Below the pieces are notes generated by a model. The model ran no database searches. It saw only the letters and a list, made by a program, of their open reading frames with translations, and was not told the origin of the DNA. This document shows, piece by piece, positions 7,986 to 16,421 of a stretch of DNA of 34,047 nt. The stretch's first letter is position 1. Each line of letters opens with the position of its first letter. Source of the DNA: Mesorhizobium intechi (lineage in GTDB: Bacteria > Pseudomonadota > Alphaproteobacteria > Rhizobiales > Rhizobiaceae); contig NZ_PNOT02000091.1 of assembly GCF_002879535.1 (NCBI RefSeq), positions 1 through 34,047 of the forward strand, given 5' to 3'. A program made the translations under genes and the position numbers.

Positions 7986-10307
7986 ATGAACGAGGCAGTT
8001 CGAAATCCCGCGGAGCCGATCATCGAGATCGAAAACCTGTCGATCTCCTTCTTCACCCGCAAGGGCGAGATTCCGGCGGTCATGGATTTTTCCTGCACGG
8101 TCATGCCCGGCGAGGCGATGGGCATCGTCGGTGAATCCGGCTGCGGCAAGTCGACCGTGTCGCTCGGCATCATGCGCGACCTTTCCAACATCGGGAAGAT
8201 CGTCGGCGGCAGGATCAAGTTCCAGGGCAAGGACATGGGCGAACTCTCCGATGAGGAGCTGCGCGCCATACGCGGCAACAAGATCGCGATGATCTACCAG
8301 GAGCCGATGGCAAGCCTCAATCCGGCGATGAAGGTCGGCCAGCAGTTGATGGAAGTGCCGCTGATCCACGACAAGGTGTCGAAGGAAGAGGCTTACAAAC
8401 GCTCCCTGGAAATGGTGCGCGCGGTCAAGCTGCCCGATCCCGAACGCATGATGCGTTCCTATCCGCACCAGCTCTCCGGCGGGCAGCAGCAGCGCATCGT
8501 CATTGCCATGGCGCTGCTGTCGAAGCCGGCACTGCTTCTGCTCGACGAGCCGACGACGGCGCTCGACGTGACGGTGGAAGCGGGCATCGTCGAACTGGTC
8601 AAGGGGCTGGGCGAGAAGTTCGGGACGTCGATGATCTTCGTGTCGCACAATCTCGGCCTTATCCTCGAGACCTGCGACCGCATCACCGTGATGTATTCGG
8701 GCGAGGCGGTGGAGACCGGGAAGATCAAGGACGTGTTCGACCGGATGCGCCATCCCTATACGCAAGGGCTGTTCCGTTCGATCCCGCTGCCGGGCGCCGA
8801 CAAGAATTCGCGGCCGCTGATCTCCATTCCCGGCCAGTTGCCGCTGCCGCATGAGCGGCCAAAGGGCTGCAATTTCGGTCCGCGCTGCCACCATTTCGTC
8901 GAGGGCGTCTGCAACGCCGCCGAAATCCCGATGGTCGAGGTCGCCGGCCACGAAGGCCATTTCTCACGCTGCGTGCGCTTCAACGAGATCGACTGGGAGG
9001 CGCTCCCGCCCGGTGCCAAGAAGGTCAATGAGCGCGTCGTGCCCGGCGCGCCGGTGCTCAAGATCGAGGATCTCAGGAAATACTACAGGGTCGGTGGCAG
9101 CGAGGTGTTCGGCTCGAGCGAAGGCCGCGTCGTCAAGGCCAACGAGACCATCTCCTTTATGGCGCGCGAGTCCGAGACCGTCGCGATCGTCGGCGAATCC
9201 GGCTGCGGAAAGTCGACGCTGGCCAAGGTGCTGCTCGGGCTGGAGACAGCAAGTGCCGGTACGGTGACGCTGGGCAACAAGCAGATCCAGTCGACCGGCA
9301 TCGAGAGCCGCAGCGTCGAAACCGTGTCGTCGATCCAGATGGTGTTCCAGAACCCGTTCGACACGCTGAACCCCAGCCATTCGGTGGGGTCGCAGATCAT
9401 TCGCACGCTGGAGAAGTTCAATGTCGGCAAGACGGTCGCCGACCGGCGCAAGCGCATGCTGGAATTGCTCGACCTGGTGAAGCTGCCGCGCGCCTTCGAG
9501 ACGCGCAAGCCGCGCCAGCTGTCCGGCGGCCAGAAGCAGCGCATCGGCGTGGCGCGCGCCTTTGCCGGCGACGCCAAGGTGGTGGTGGCCGACGAGCCGG
9601 TCTCGGCGCTCGACGTCTCGGTGCAGGCAGCGGTGACCGAACTGTTGATGGACATACAGCGCAAGAACAAGACGACAATGCTGTTCATCAGCCATGATTT
9701 GTCGGTTGTGCGCTACATCGCCGACCGCGTCGTCGTCATGTATCTCGGCTACATCGTCGAGCAAGGCACGACCGACCAGATCTTCGCGCCGCCCTATCAC
9801 CCCTATACCGAGGCGCTTTTGTCAGCGATCCCGATCGCCGACACCAGCGTGGTCAAGAAGCATATCGTGCTGGAAGGCGACATTCCCTCGGCGATGAACC
9901 CGCCGTCGGGCTGCCCGTTCCAGACACGCTGCGGCTACAAGAAGCTGGTGCCGGACAATCTGTGCGAGACCAAGGTGCCGCCGGTCAAGCAGCTGGGCGA
10001 CGGCCATATGAGCCTGTGCTGGCTGTCCGACGATGTGCTGGCCAAGATGGAACCGGTGATCAAGTTCGACGAGGAACACGCTGCGCGTGAGGGCGTGCCG
10101 GACGATGCGCCGCATGGCGAAGGTCCAGGCTTTGCCGGATCGCCGCCGGCGCGCCCAAGCGGGAAAAACGCCAATGCGGAAGCCGATGCGACCGGAAAGG
10201 CTGGTGAGGACGCGGACGCCGTCTTGCGAGCCCGTCGCCACGAACTCCGCGACGAGGTTTCCGAAACCGGTGTTTCAAAGCCGAAGGATACGACAAGGCG
10301 GCACTAG
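7986..10307 (+). CDS. Fused double ABC ATPase (DppD-DppF type) of the family 5 importer
   Basis: One 773-residue polypeptide carries both nucleotide-binding domains. Domain 1 has Walker A GESGCGKST at 49-57, signature LSGGQQQR at 163-170 and the LLLLDEPTTALD Walker B. Domain 2 has Walker A GESGCGKST at 403-411, signature LSGGQKQR at 512-519 and the VVADEPVSALD Walker B. Each is followed by the Cys-containing oligopeptide-ATPase C-terminal region (CNFGPRCHH and CPFQTRCGY). I chose the ATG at 7986 over an in-frame start at 7938 because GGAG precedes it and the homologous sequence begins soon after. The last 70 or so residues are a charged, Gly/Pro/Ala-rich tail with no recognised domain. The stop codon lies inside an inverted-repeat end. 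It powers the two permeases upstream. Confidence 0.92.
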   Translation: MNEAVRNPAEPIIEIENLSISFFTRKGEIPAVMDFSCTVMPGEAMGIVGESGCGKSTVSLGIMRDLSNIGKIVGGRIKFQGKDMGELSDEELRAIRGNKIAMIYQEPMASLNPAMKVGQQLMEVPLIHDKVSKEEAYKRSLEMVRAVKLPDPERMMRSYPHQLSGGQQQRIVIAMALLSKPALLLLDEPTTALDVTVEAGIVELVKGLGEKFGTSMIFVSHNLGLILETCDRITVMYSGEAVETGKIKDVFDRMRHPYTQGLFRSIPLPGADKNSRPLISIPGQLPLPHERPKGCNFGPRCHHFVEGVCNAAEIPMVEVAGHEGHFSRCVRFNEIDWEALPPGAKKVNERVVPGAPVLKIEDLRKYYRVGGSEVFGSSEGRVVKANETISFMARESETVAIVGESGCGKSTLAKVLLGLETASAGTVTLGNKQIQSTGIESRSVETVSSIQMVFQNPFDTLNPSHSVGSQIIRTLEKFNVGKTVADRRKRMLELLDLVKLPRAFETRKPRQLSGGQKQRIGVARAFAGDAKVVVADEPVSALDVSVQAAVTELLMDIQRKNKTTMLFISHDLSVVRYIADRVVVMYLGYIVEQGTTDQIFAPPYHPYTEALLSAIPIADTSVVKKHIVLEGDIPSAMNPPSGCPFQTRCGYKKLVPDNLCETKVPPVKQLGDGHMSLCWLSDDVLAKMEPVIKFDEEHAAREGVPDDAPHGEGPGFAGSPPARPSGKNANAEADATGKAGEDADAVLRARRHELRDEVSETGVSKPKDTTRRH

Positions 10308-10404
10308 CAGGTTGATGAAAAGGCTCGCAGATACCCGTTTTGGCTCTGATCTGTGCCCGGTTTGATTCTGGTGCGTTCCGTGCAGTTATTCATCGACCTG
10401 CCAG
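10304..10404. repeat. Short sequence bounded by imperfect inverted repeats (possible MITE or IS remnant)
   Basis: The ends are CTAGCAGGTTGATGAA (10304-10319) and the inverse of CTGGCAGGTCGATGAA (10389-10404), which agree at 14 of 16 positions. The 101-bp unit has no coding capacity, fills the gap between two convergent genes and includes the stop codon of the ATPase gene. No target-site duplication is evident. It may be a solo miniature element, a deleted IS or simply a large terminator-like structure. No homologue was identified by eye. Confidence 0.4.
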
Positions 10405-10417
10405 TCAGGGCTGAGTG

Positions 10418-11008
10418 TCAGCTTCCGCACTGCCGCAACTGCGCTTCATAGTCCCGCGCCATCTTGTCGGTGGCCCGTGCATAGCCCTGGACGCCGGCAT
10501 CGCCGCGGTTGCCGCGGCCATAGGCGGTCCAGCCGAGATAGTAGGCGAGGTAGAGATTGTAGGTGTCGTTGCGGGCGACGCCATAGCTATCTGCTGTCTT
10601 GGAATGATACCAGCCGACGAAATCGACGGCGTCGGCGAATTTGGTGCGCCGCGCCGCCCAGTTGCCGCTTTCGCGCTGATATTGCGACCATGTGCCGTCG
10701 AGCGCCTGCGAGAAGCCGGTGGCCGACGAGACGTGTTTCCAGGGAATGAAACCGAGAAGCTTGGTGCGCGGCGGCCGGGCATTGCTCTTGAAGCCGGATT
10801 CCTTGCGCACCGTCGCCATCAGCACGGGGACCGGCACGCCATATTTCTGCGCTGTCCGTTCAGCCGCGGACTGCCAATTGTCGAACCAGCCGTCGTTCTG
10901 GTCGAAGACGGCACAGACATTGTTGATGTGACTGGGCGCGGTCGCGCAGGCCGAAAGTGCCAGCAACACGCCAACTGCTACAATTTTACTAAAACTCGAC
11001 CTACGCAT
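10418..11008 (-). CDS. Lipoprotein lytic transglycosylase-like protein (SLT/lysozyme fold)
   Basis: This 196-residue protein has a lipoprotein signal peptide ending in the lipobox LSAC (Cys21), so it should be anchored to a membrane facing the periplasm. The mature part has the lysozyme-like pattern of a peptidoglycan lytic transglycosylase. It comprises a KESGF motif whose Glu70 is the likely catalytic residue, followed by SSATGFSQALDGTWSQY and later Tyr-rich helices. Such enzymes cleave glycan strands with formation of 1,6-anhydromuramic acid. It is a small member of the group with no extra cell-wall-binding domain. It is convergent with the ATPase gene and divergent from the mttB-like gene. 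The exact substrate and partner are unknown. The 216-bp divergent gap (11009-11224) shows no promoter I would defend. Confidence 0.8.
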   Translation of the reverse strand: MRRSSFSKIVAVGVLLALSACATAPSHINNVCAVFDQNDGWFDNWQSAAERTAQKYGVPVPVLMATVRKESGFKSNARPPRTKLLGFIPWKHVSSATGFSQALDGTWSQYQRESGNWAARRTKFADAVDFVGWYHSKTADSYGVARNDTYNLYLAYYLGWTAYGRGNRGDAGVQGYARATDKMARDYEAQLRQCGS

Positions 11009-11224
11009 CGGATGAGCAATAGGCCGAAATCATAAAAGGAATCTTGCTGCCGCCGTTAACGCCTCGCTTGCGCGAAGGCTGGGGAAAATGACTTGTAGAT
11101 ATTCCGACGCCTGTTGCCGCTTTTGATAAAATGGCAACGCGCAGATGCCGCCTTGGCTAAAATCACGCCCGTAGACGGCGTATTTCCGACAGCTTGTCTG
11201 GTTTGCCAAGGCTTTGATGCCGGC

Positions 11225-12763
11225 ATGAACGAACCAAGACGCAAGCGTGGCGCCGAGCGCACCAGCAACCGGGGGCCGGCGCCCATCCCGCAGCTGCCCC
11301 AACGGCGGGTGACCAATCCCTATCCGCCGATGGCGTTGCTGTCTCCTGAGCAGATCGAGGCGATCCATCAGGCGTCGATGCATATATTGGAGAATTTCGG
11401 CATCGAGGTGATGAGCCCACGGGCGCTGTCGCTGTTCGAGAAGGCTGGCGCCGTGGTTGATCACGCCTCGGCCAATGTCCGCATCGATCGCGGCATGGTG
11501 GACGAGGCGCTGAAGACGACGCGCTCCAGCTATACGCTGACGCCGCGCAACCCGGCCAACACCATCCATCTCGGCGGCAACACCATCAATTTTACCCTCG
11601 TCGCCGGGCCGCCAAACGTGCACGACATGGAGCGTGGCCGCCGCGCCGGCAATCTCAAGGACTATTCGGACCTGACCCGGCTGGCGCAGCATTTCAACTG
11701 CATCCACATGCTCGGCAACCAGGTCTGCGCGCCGGTCGAGCTGCCGGCCAATTCGCGCCATCTCGACACCTACTTCACCAACCTGACGCTGACCGACAAG
11801 AGCTTCCATGTCTCGGCGATCGGCCGGGGCAGGGCGCTGGACGGCATCGAGATGATGGCGATCGCGCGCGGGCTGACAGTGGACCAGCTGCGCGACGATC
11901 CCGGCATCGCCACCATCATCTCCGTCAATTCGCCGCGCCGCTTCGACGAGATGATGGCCGAAGGGCTGATGACCATGGCCGAGTTCGGCCAGTCGGTGGC
12001 GGTGACGCCGTTCACGCTGATGGGGGCGATGAGCCCGGTGACGCTGGCGGGTGCCCTGGCGCAGCAGAATGCCGAGGCACTGTTCGGCGTCGTGCTGACG
12101 CAATTGGTGCGTTCGGGGGCGCCGGTGATGTATGGCGCCTTCACCTCCAATGTCGACATGAAGTCCGGCGCACCGGCCTTCGGAACGCCTGAAAACACCA
12201 AGGCCAATATTGCCTCCGGGCAATTGGCGCGGCGATACGGGCTGCCCTACCGGACGACGCCCGGCTCGGCGTCCAATGCGGCGGATGCGCAAGGCGCCTA
12301 TGAGACGCTGATGGCGCTGTGGGGCGCGGTGCTCGGTCATGGCAATCTCGTTTATCACGCCGCCGGCTGGCAGGAGGGCGGGCTGACGGCGTCGTTCGAG
12401 AAGTTCATCATCGATGTCGAAATGATCCAGCACATGATGGAGTTTCTGCGGCCGATCGTGGTCGACGAGGCCGAGCTTGCCGTCGAGGCGCTGGGCGCGG
12501 TGCCGACGGGCGGCCATTTCTTCGGCGAGCCGCACACGCTGGAGCGCTACGCCACCGCCTTCTACCAGCCGATGCTGTCCAACTGGCAGAACTTTGAAGC
12601 CTGGCAGGAGGCGGGTAGCCTCGACGCAACGGCGCGCGCGACAAGGCTGTGGAAGAAGGCGCTGGAAGACTATGTCGAGCCGGCGATGGATATCGCCGTG
12701 CGCGAGGCGCTCGAAGCCTATGTGGTCAGGCGCAAGGAAGCGATCGGGCAGGGCGACCCATGA
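11225..12763 (+). CDS. MttB-family (trimethylamine methyltransferase-like) protein, non-pyrrolysine
   Basis: This 512-residue protein belongs to the COG5598/MttB superfamily. Archaeal MttB moves a methyl group from trimethylamine to a corrinoid protein and uses pyrrolysine encoded by an in-frame UAG; this gene has no in-frame UAG. It therefore belongs to the non-pyrrolysine branch, which includes MtgB (glycine betaine) and related quaternary-amine demethylases. I chose the ATG at 11225 rather than the upstream in-frame start at 11114 because the preceding 37 residues look unlike the family. Landmarks are HQASMHILENFGIEV near the N-terminus, then GAMSPVTLAGALAQQNAE, TPENTKAN and GSASNAADAQGAYE. 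It lies 57 nt before an FAD/GcvT dehydrogenase, which points to sequential demethylation of a methylated amine. The substrate is not determinable from sequence. Confidence 0.85.
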   Translation: MNEPRRKRGAERTSNRGPAPIPQLPQRRVTNPYPPMALLSPEQIEAIHQASMHILENFGIEVMSPRALSLFEKAGAVVDHASANVRIDRGMVDEALKTTRSSYTLTPRNPANTIHLGGNTINFTLVAGPPNVHDMERGRRAGNLKDYSDLTRLAQHFNCIHMLGNQVCAPVELPANSRHLDTYFTNLTLTDKSFHVSAIGRGRALDGIEMMAIARGLTVDQLRDDPGIATIISVNSPRRFDEMMAEGLMTMAEFGQSVAVTPFTLMGAMSPVTLAGALAQQNAEALFGVVLTQLVRSGAPVMYGAFTSNVDMKSGAPAFGTPENTKANIASGQLARRYGLPYRTTPGSASNAADAQGAYETLMALWGAVLGHGNLVYHAAGWQEGGLTASFEKFIIDVEMIQHMMEFLRPIVVDEAELAVEALGAVPTGGHFFGEPHTLERYATAFYQPMLSNWQNFEAWQEAGSLDATARATRLWKKALEDYVEPAMDIAVREALEAYVVRRKEAIGQGDP

Positions 12764-12820
12764 TGCCTCCCATCCTGAATCCATTTACCCACCCAACTCA
12801 CTGATATCAGAGAAGAACCC

Positions 12821-15247
12821 ATGAAATCGCATGCAAAGGTCGTGGTCATTGGCGGCGGTGTCGTCGGGTGTTCCGTGCTGTTCCATCTCGCCCGCCATGG
12901 CTGGACCGACGTGGTGCTTCTGGAGCGCGACGAGCTGACATCGGGCTCGACTTGGCACGCGGCGGGCGGCATGCACACGATCAATGGCGACCCCAACGTC
13001 GCCAAGCTGCAGAAATACACGATCAGCCTCTACAAGGAGATCGAGGAACTGTCGGGCCAGGCGACCGGCGTGCACCTGACCGGCGGCGTGCTGCTCGCCG
13101 CGACCGAGGCGCGGCTGGACTGGCTGCGCGGTGTCGTCGCCAAGGGCCGCTATCTCGGCATCGATCTGGAAGTGATCTCGGCGAAAGAGGCGGCCGAGCT
13201 GATGCCGCTGCTCGACCCCAGGCAGTTCGTCGGCGCCGTCCGCAACAAGGAGGATGGGCATCTCGATCCCTCCGGCGTCACCCATGCCTATGCCAAGGCC
13301 GCGCGGAGGCTTGGGGCGGAAATAGAACGCTTCACCAAGGTCGAGGACATCGTGCGGCGGGCCGACGGCATGTGGCGCGTCATCACCAACAAGGGCGAGG
13401 TGGTGGCCGAGCATGTCGTCAATGCCGGCGGCCTGTGGGCGCGCGAGGTCGGCCGCATGGTCGGGCTCGAATTGCCGGTGCTGGCCATGGAGCACATGTA
13501 CCTGATCACCGAGGACATGCCGGAAGTCGCTGCCTGGAACGCCAAGACCGGCACCGAGATCATCCATGCGGTCGATTTCGACGGCGAGCTGTATCTGCGC
13601 CAGGAGCGCGGCGGCATGCTGATGGGCACCTACGAGAAAGCCAACAAGCCGTGGTCGGAATACCAGACGCCTTGGAATTTCGGCCATGAATTGCTCGCGC
13701 CCGACATCGACCGCATCGCGCCGTCGCTGGAGGTCGGGTTCCGGCATTTCCCGGCCTTCCAGAACACCGGCATCAAGCAGATCATCAACGGGCCTTTCAC
13801 CTTCGCGCCCGACGGCAACCCGCTGGTGGGGCCGGTGCGCGGCCTGCCGGGGTTCTGGGTCGCCTGCGGCGTCATGGCCGGTTTCTCACAGGGCGGCGGC
13901 GTCGGGCTGGCGCTGTCCAACTGGATGATCGAGGGCGACCCCGGCGCCGATATCTGGGCGATGGACGTGGCGCGCTATGGCGACTGGGCGACGATGGCCT
14001 ACACCAACGCCAAGGTGCGCGAGAACTATTCCAGGCGCTTTTCGATCCGTTTCCCCAACGAGGAACTGCCCGCCGGGCGGCCGCTGAAGACGACGCCGGT
14101 CTACGATCTGTTGTCTGCCAAGGGCGCGCAGTTCGGCGTTGCCTATGGGCTGGAAGTACCGCTCTGGTATGCGCCCGAAGGCATCAAGGACGAGTTCTCC
14201 TGGCGGCGCTCCAGCGATTTCTCCCATGTCGCCAGGGAGGTCGCGACGGTGCGCGCGGGCGTCGGCCTGGCGGAGATTTCCAGCTTCGCCAAATACAAGG
14301 TGAGGGGCGAGGGGGCGGCCGCCTGGCTCGACCACATGCTTGCTTGCAAACTGCCGAAACCCGGCCGCATGACGCTGGCGCCGATGCTGAAGGACGATGG
14401 CAGGCTGATCGGCGATTTCACGCTGGCCAATCTGGGCAGCGATGGCTGGTTCCTCGCCGGCTCCGGCATTGCCGAGCAATACCATATGCGCTGGTTCGAG
14501 GCGCATCTGCCTGGCGACGGCTCGGTTCATATCGAGGCGCTGGGGGCGAAACTCACCGGCCTTGCCATTGCCGGCCCCAAGGCGAGAGAGGTGCTGGCCA
14601 AGATCAGCCGCGCCGATGTTTCGAACGTGGCCTTCCCGTTCATGGCGGTGGCGAAGATGGATATCGGCATGGCGCCGTGCCTGGTCGGCCGCGTCAGCTA
14701 CACCGGCGATCTCGGCTATGAGATCTGGGTGGCGCCGGAATATCAGCGCGCGGCCTATCAGGCGCTGATGGCGGCGGGGGCTGAGTTCGGCATCGGCTTG
14801 TTCGGATCGCGCGCGCTCAATGCGCTCAGGCTCGAGAAGAACTATGGCTCATGGGGACGCGAATACCGGCCGATCTACGGGCCGCTCGAAGCCGGGCTCG
14901 ACCGCTTCGTCGCCTATGGCAAGGAGGCGGATTTCATCGGCAAGGCGGCAGCGCTGACCGAGCGCAAGCAAGGCGGAAAATTGCGGCTGCGCGCCTTCAT
15001 TGTCGAGGCCGACGACGCCGATGTCATCGGCGACGAACCGATCTGGTTCGGCGGCGCGGTGCGCGGCTGGGTGACGTCGGGCGGCTATGCCCATCATTCG
15101 AAAAAGTCGGTCGCCGTCGGCTATGTGCCGAAGGAGATCGCCGACGAAAGCGACGGCTTCGAGATCGAGCTGCTGGGCAAGCGGCATGCGGCGCGCATTC
15201 AGGCAGCACCGCTGTTCGATGCGAACTTCGAGCGCATGCGAGGGTGA
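12821..15247 (+). CDS. FAD-dependent oxidoreductase with GcvT domain, dimethylglycine/sarcosine dehydrogenase-like
   Basis: This 808-residue enzyme has an N-terminal DAO-type flavin domain (about 1-370) with the dinucleotide fold GGGVVG at 11-16. His46 lies in STWHAAG, the position that binds FAD covalently in mammalian dimethylglycine dehydrogenase. A linking domain (about 375-430) is followed by aminomethyltransferase-like GcvT (about 430-700) and GcvT C-terminal (about 710-800) domains. Family members oxidatively remove an N-methyl group from dimethylglycine, sarcosine or related compounds and pass the one-carbon unit to tetrahydrofolate. The ATG follows GAGAAG. Together with the preceding mttB-like gene it suggests a demethylation pair. 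Rhizobial genomes usually carry several paralogues, so the precise substrate is open. Confidence 0.88.
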   Translation: MKSHAKVVVIGGGVVGCSVLFHLARHGWTDVVLLERDELTSGSTWHAAGGMHTINGDPNVAKLQKYTISLYKEIEELSGQATGVHLTGGVLLAATEARLDWLRGVVAKGRYLGIDLEVISAKEAAELMPLLDPRQFVGAVRNKEDGHLDPSGVTHAYAKAARRLGAEIERFTKVEDIVRRADGMWRVITNKGEVVAEHVVNAGGLWAREVGRMVGLELPVLAMEHMYLITEDMPEVAAWNAKTGTEIIHAVDFDGELYLRQERGGMLMGTYEKANKPWSEYQTPWNFGHELLAPDIDRIAPSLEVGFRHFPAFQNTGIKQIINGPFTFAPDGNPLVGPVRGLPGFWVACGVMAGFSQGGGVGLALSNWMIEGDPGADIWAMDVARYGDWATMAYTNAKVRENYSRRFSIRFPNEELPAGRPLKTTPVYDLLSAKGAQFGVAYGLEVPLWYAPEGIKDEFSWRRSSDFSHVAREVATVRAGVGLAEISSFAKYKVRGEGAAAWLDHMLACKLPKPGRMTLAPMLKDDGRLIGDFTLANLGSDGWFLAGSGIAEQYHMRWFEAHLPGDGSVHIEALGAKLTGLAIAGPKAREVLAKISRADVSNVAFPFMAVAKMDIGMAPCLVGRVSYTGDLGYEIWVAPEYQRAAYQALMAAGAEFGIGLFGSRALNALRLEKNYGSWGREYRPIYGPLEAGLDRFVAYGKEADFIGKAAALTERKQGGKLRLRAFIVEADDADVIGDEPIWFGGAVRGWVTSGGYAHHSKKSVAVGYVPKEIADESDGFEIELLGKRHAARIQAAPLFDANFERMRG

Positions 15248-15271
15248 CGGTTCACCCCCGCATGGCGAGCG

Positions 15272-15661
15272 TCATGCTTTGCGGTTGTCCAGCGCGAACG
15301 CGCCGGCGCCGGCGAAGACCAGATAGAGGAAGATGAAGCAGAAGGAGATCGCCGCGTCGCCGCCATTGTTGGCCGGGAAGAAGTTGCGCGGGTAGTGCGC
15401 CATGAAATAGGCGATCGCCATTTCGCCGGCCAGCAGAAACGCGACCGGGCGAGTGAACAGGCCAAGCGCCAGCAGGATGCCGCCGGCGAATTCGAGGATG
15501 CCGGCGGCCGTGGTCAGCCCAGTGAGGACGTGAGGCTCGGCGCTGGCGGGGAAGTTGAACAGTTTCTGGCTGCCGTGCTCGATGAACTGCAGCGCGGTCA
15601 TGATGCGCAGCACGCCGAGCGCCTGCGGCTGGTATCTGGAGAGGCCTTCAAAAAGCTTCAT
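15272..15661 (-). CDS. DoxX family membrane protein
   Basis: This 130-residue protein has about four hydrophobic segments and the DoxX-family pattern: RIMTALQFIEHGSQKLF, GILEFAGGILLALG and YFMAHYPRNFFP. DoxX proteins are small inner-membrane proteins, some of which act in quinone-linked or sulfur oxidation and others in oxidative-stress complexes. The exact function here is unknown. I chose the ATG at 15661 instead of an upstream in-frame start at 15721 because GGAG lies about 7 nt upstream and the sequence MKLFEGLSRYQP fits the family N-terminus. It is divergent from the small exported protein gene and convergent with the dehydrogenase. A second, different DoxX protein lies at 22913. Confidence 0.85.
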   Translation of the reverse strand: MKLFEGLSRYQPQALGVLRIMTALQFIEHGSQKLFNFPASAEPHVLTGLTTAAGILEFAGGILLALGLFTRPVAFLLAGEMAIAYFMAHYPRNFFPANNGGDAAISFCFIFLYLVFAGAGAFALDNRKA

Positions 15662-15701
15662 CTGAAACTCCGTTTTCACCCTCCCGGTCCGGCCATAGAT
15701 T

Positions 15702-15742
15702 ATGGTCCGGCGATGGACCATTCACTTCCCATGGCGCGCCAT
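15702..15742. promoter_or_regulatory. Inverted repeats in the divergent doxX / exported-protein intergenic region
   Basis: A perfect inverted repeat ATGGTCC-N6-GGACCAT occupies 15702-15721. It is followed by a 12-bp perfect palindrome, ATGGCGCGCCAT, at 15731-15742. Both lie in the 201-bp gap between divergent genes, 40-80 bp upstream of the DoxX start, where a regulator would bind. No regulator gene is adjacent, so this is a candidate operator only. Confidence 0.4.
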
Positions 15743-15862
15743 CAACAATCGGTGATTGGAAATATTCTCCGGATGCCCTTTCATATAGCTCTCGTCAGGG
15801 TTGCATTTGTATCGCTATGGTTGTATTGAGATGGACACTCTAAACCCGTGGGTTCGCTTGCC

Positions 15863-16351
15863 ATGAAAAAAGTCGTCATCAGCCTATTCGCACTCCTTGC
15901 AGGCACCAGCTTCGCCATGGCCGAGGACGCCGGTTGCGAGGCCTTCAAGTGGCCTGTGACGCGGGAACAGGCGCTGTTTGCCGCGGCGCCCGCAACGCCG
16001 GCTGGAGCGGAACTGGCGGTGGGTGCTGCCGCCGACCTGGCATTGGTTCCTGCGGAGAAAGCCGGTTTTACGCTGCCGCCCGAGCGCGCGCCGGCGCAGG
16101 GCACGTTCGGTGCGGTCGCCAGCGTTGACGTGCCGGCCGGGGGAGCCATTCAGATCAGCCTCTCGGGCGAGGCCTGGGTCGATGTCATCCAGGACGGCAA
16201 GGCCATCAAGTCGGCGGGCTATAGCGGTGTGAAAACCTGCCCTGGCATCCGCAAGAGCGTACGCTTCAAGCTTGCGGCCGGCCCGGCTACCGTCCAGTTC
16301 AGCGGCGCGAAAAAGGCCGAACTGAAGGTGGCGGTGCTGACGCCGGAATAG
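15863..16351 (+). CDS. Small exported protein of unknown function
   Basis: I do not recognise a specific family. The 162-residue protein has a clear Sec signal peptide (MKKVVISLFALLAG, likely cleavage after AMA at residue 20), so it is probably periplasmic. The mature chain has two Cys (about positions 25 and 118) that could form a disulfide. Its beta-rich character resembles a homopolymer-free, Ala/Gly-rich sandwich: FGAVASVDVPAGGAIQISLSG and VRFKLAAGPATVQFSG. I preferred the ATG at 15863 to the GTG at 15848 because the lysine pair fits a signal-peptide N-region. It stands alone between a divergent doxX gene and a convergent VOC gene. Confidence 0.7.
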   Translation: MKKVVISLFALLAGTSFAMAEDAGCEAFKWPVTREQALFAAAPATPAGAELAVGAAADLALVPAEKAGFTLPPERAPAQGTFGAVASVDVPAGGAIQISLSGEAWVDVIQDGKAIKSAGYSGVKTCPGIRKSVRFKLAAGPATVQFSGAKKAELKVAVLTPE

Positions 16352-16370
16352 GGCGGCAAAGCAGAGCAAG

Positions 16371-16402
16371 CGGCCTTTCGTCGGTGATGAGATGAAAGGC
16401 CG
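16371..16402. terminator. Possible shared hairpin between convergent genes
   Basis: CGGCCTTTC (16371-16379) pairs perfectly with GAAAGGCCG (16394-16402) across a 14-nt loop in the 70-bp gap between two convergent genes. There is no U-tract on either side, so it is only a possible bidirectional terminator. Confidence 0.35.
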
Positions 16403-16421
16403 TCGCTTGGTGCTGCTGCCG

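Noticed and set aside
7179..8960. 593-codon minus-strand open frame opposite the permease and ATPase genes
   Set aside because: The plus strand carries complete ABC-transporter motifs throughout; the antisense frame has no motif.
11225..12763. Possible pyrrolysine codon in the mttB-like gene
   Set aside because: The frame has no internal UAG; it reads through to its natural UGA stop.
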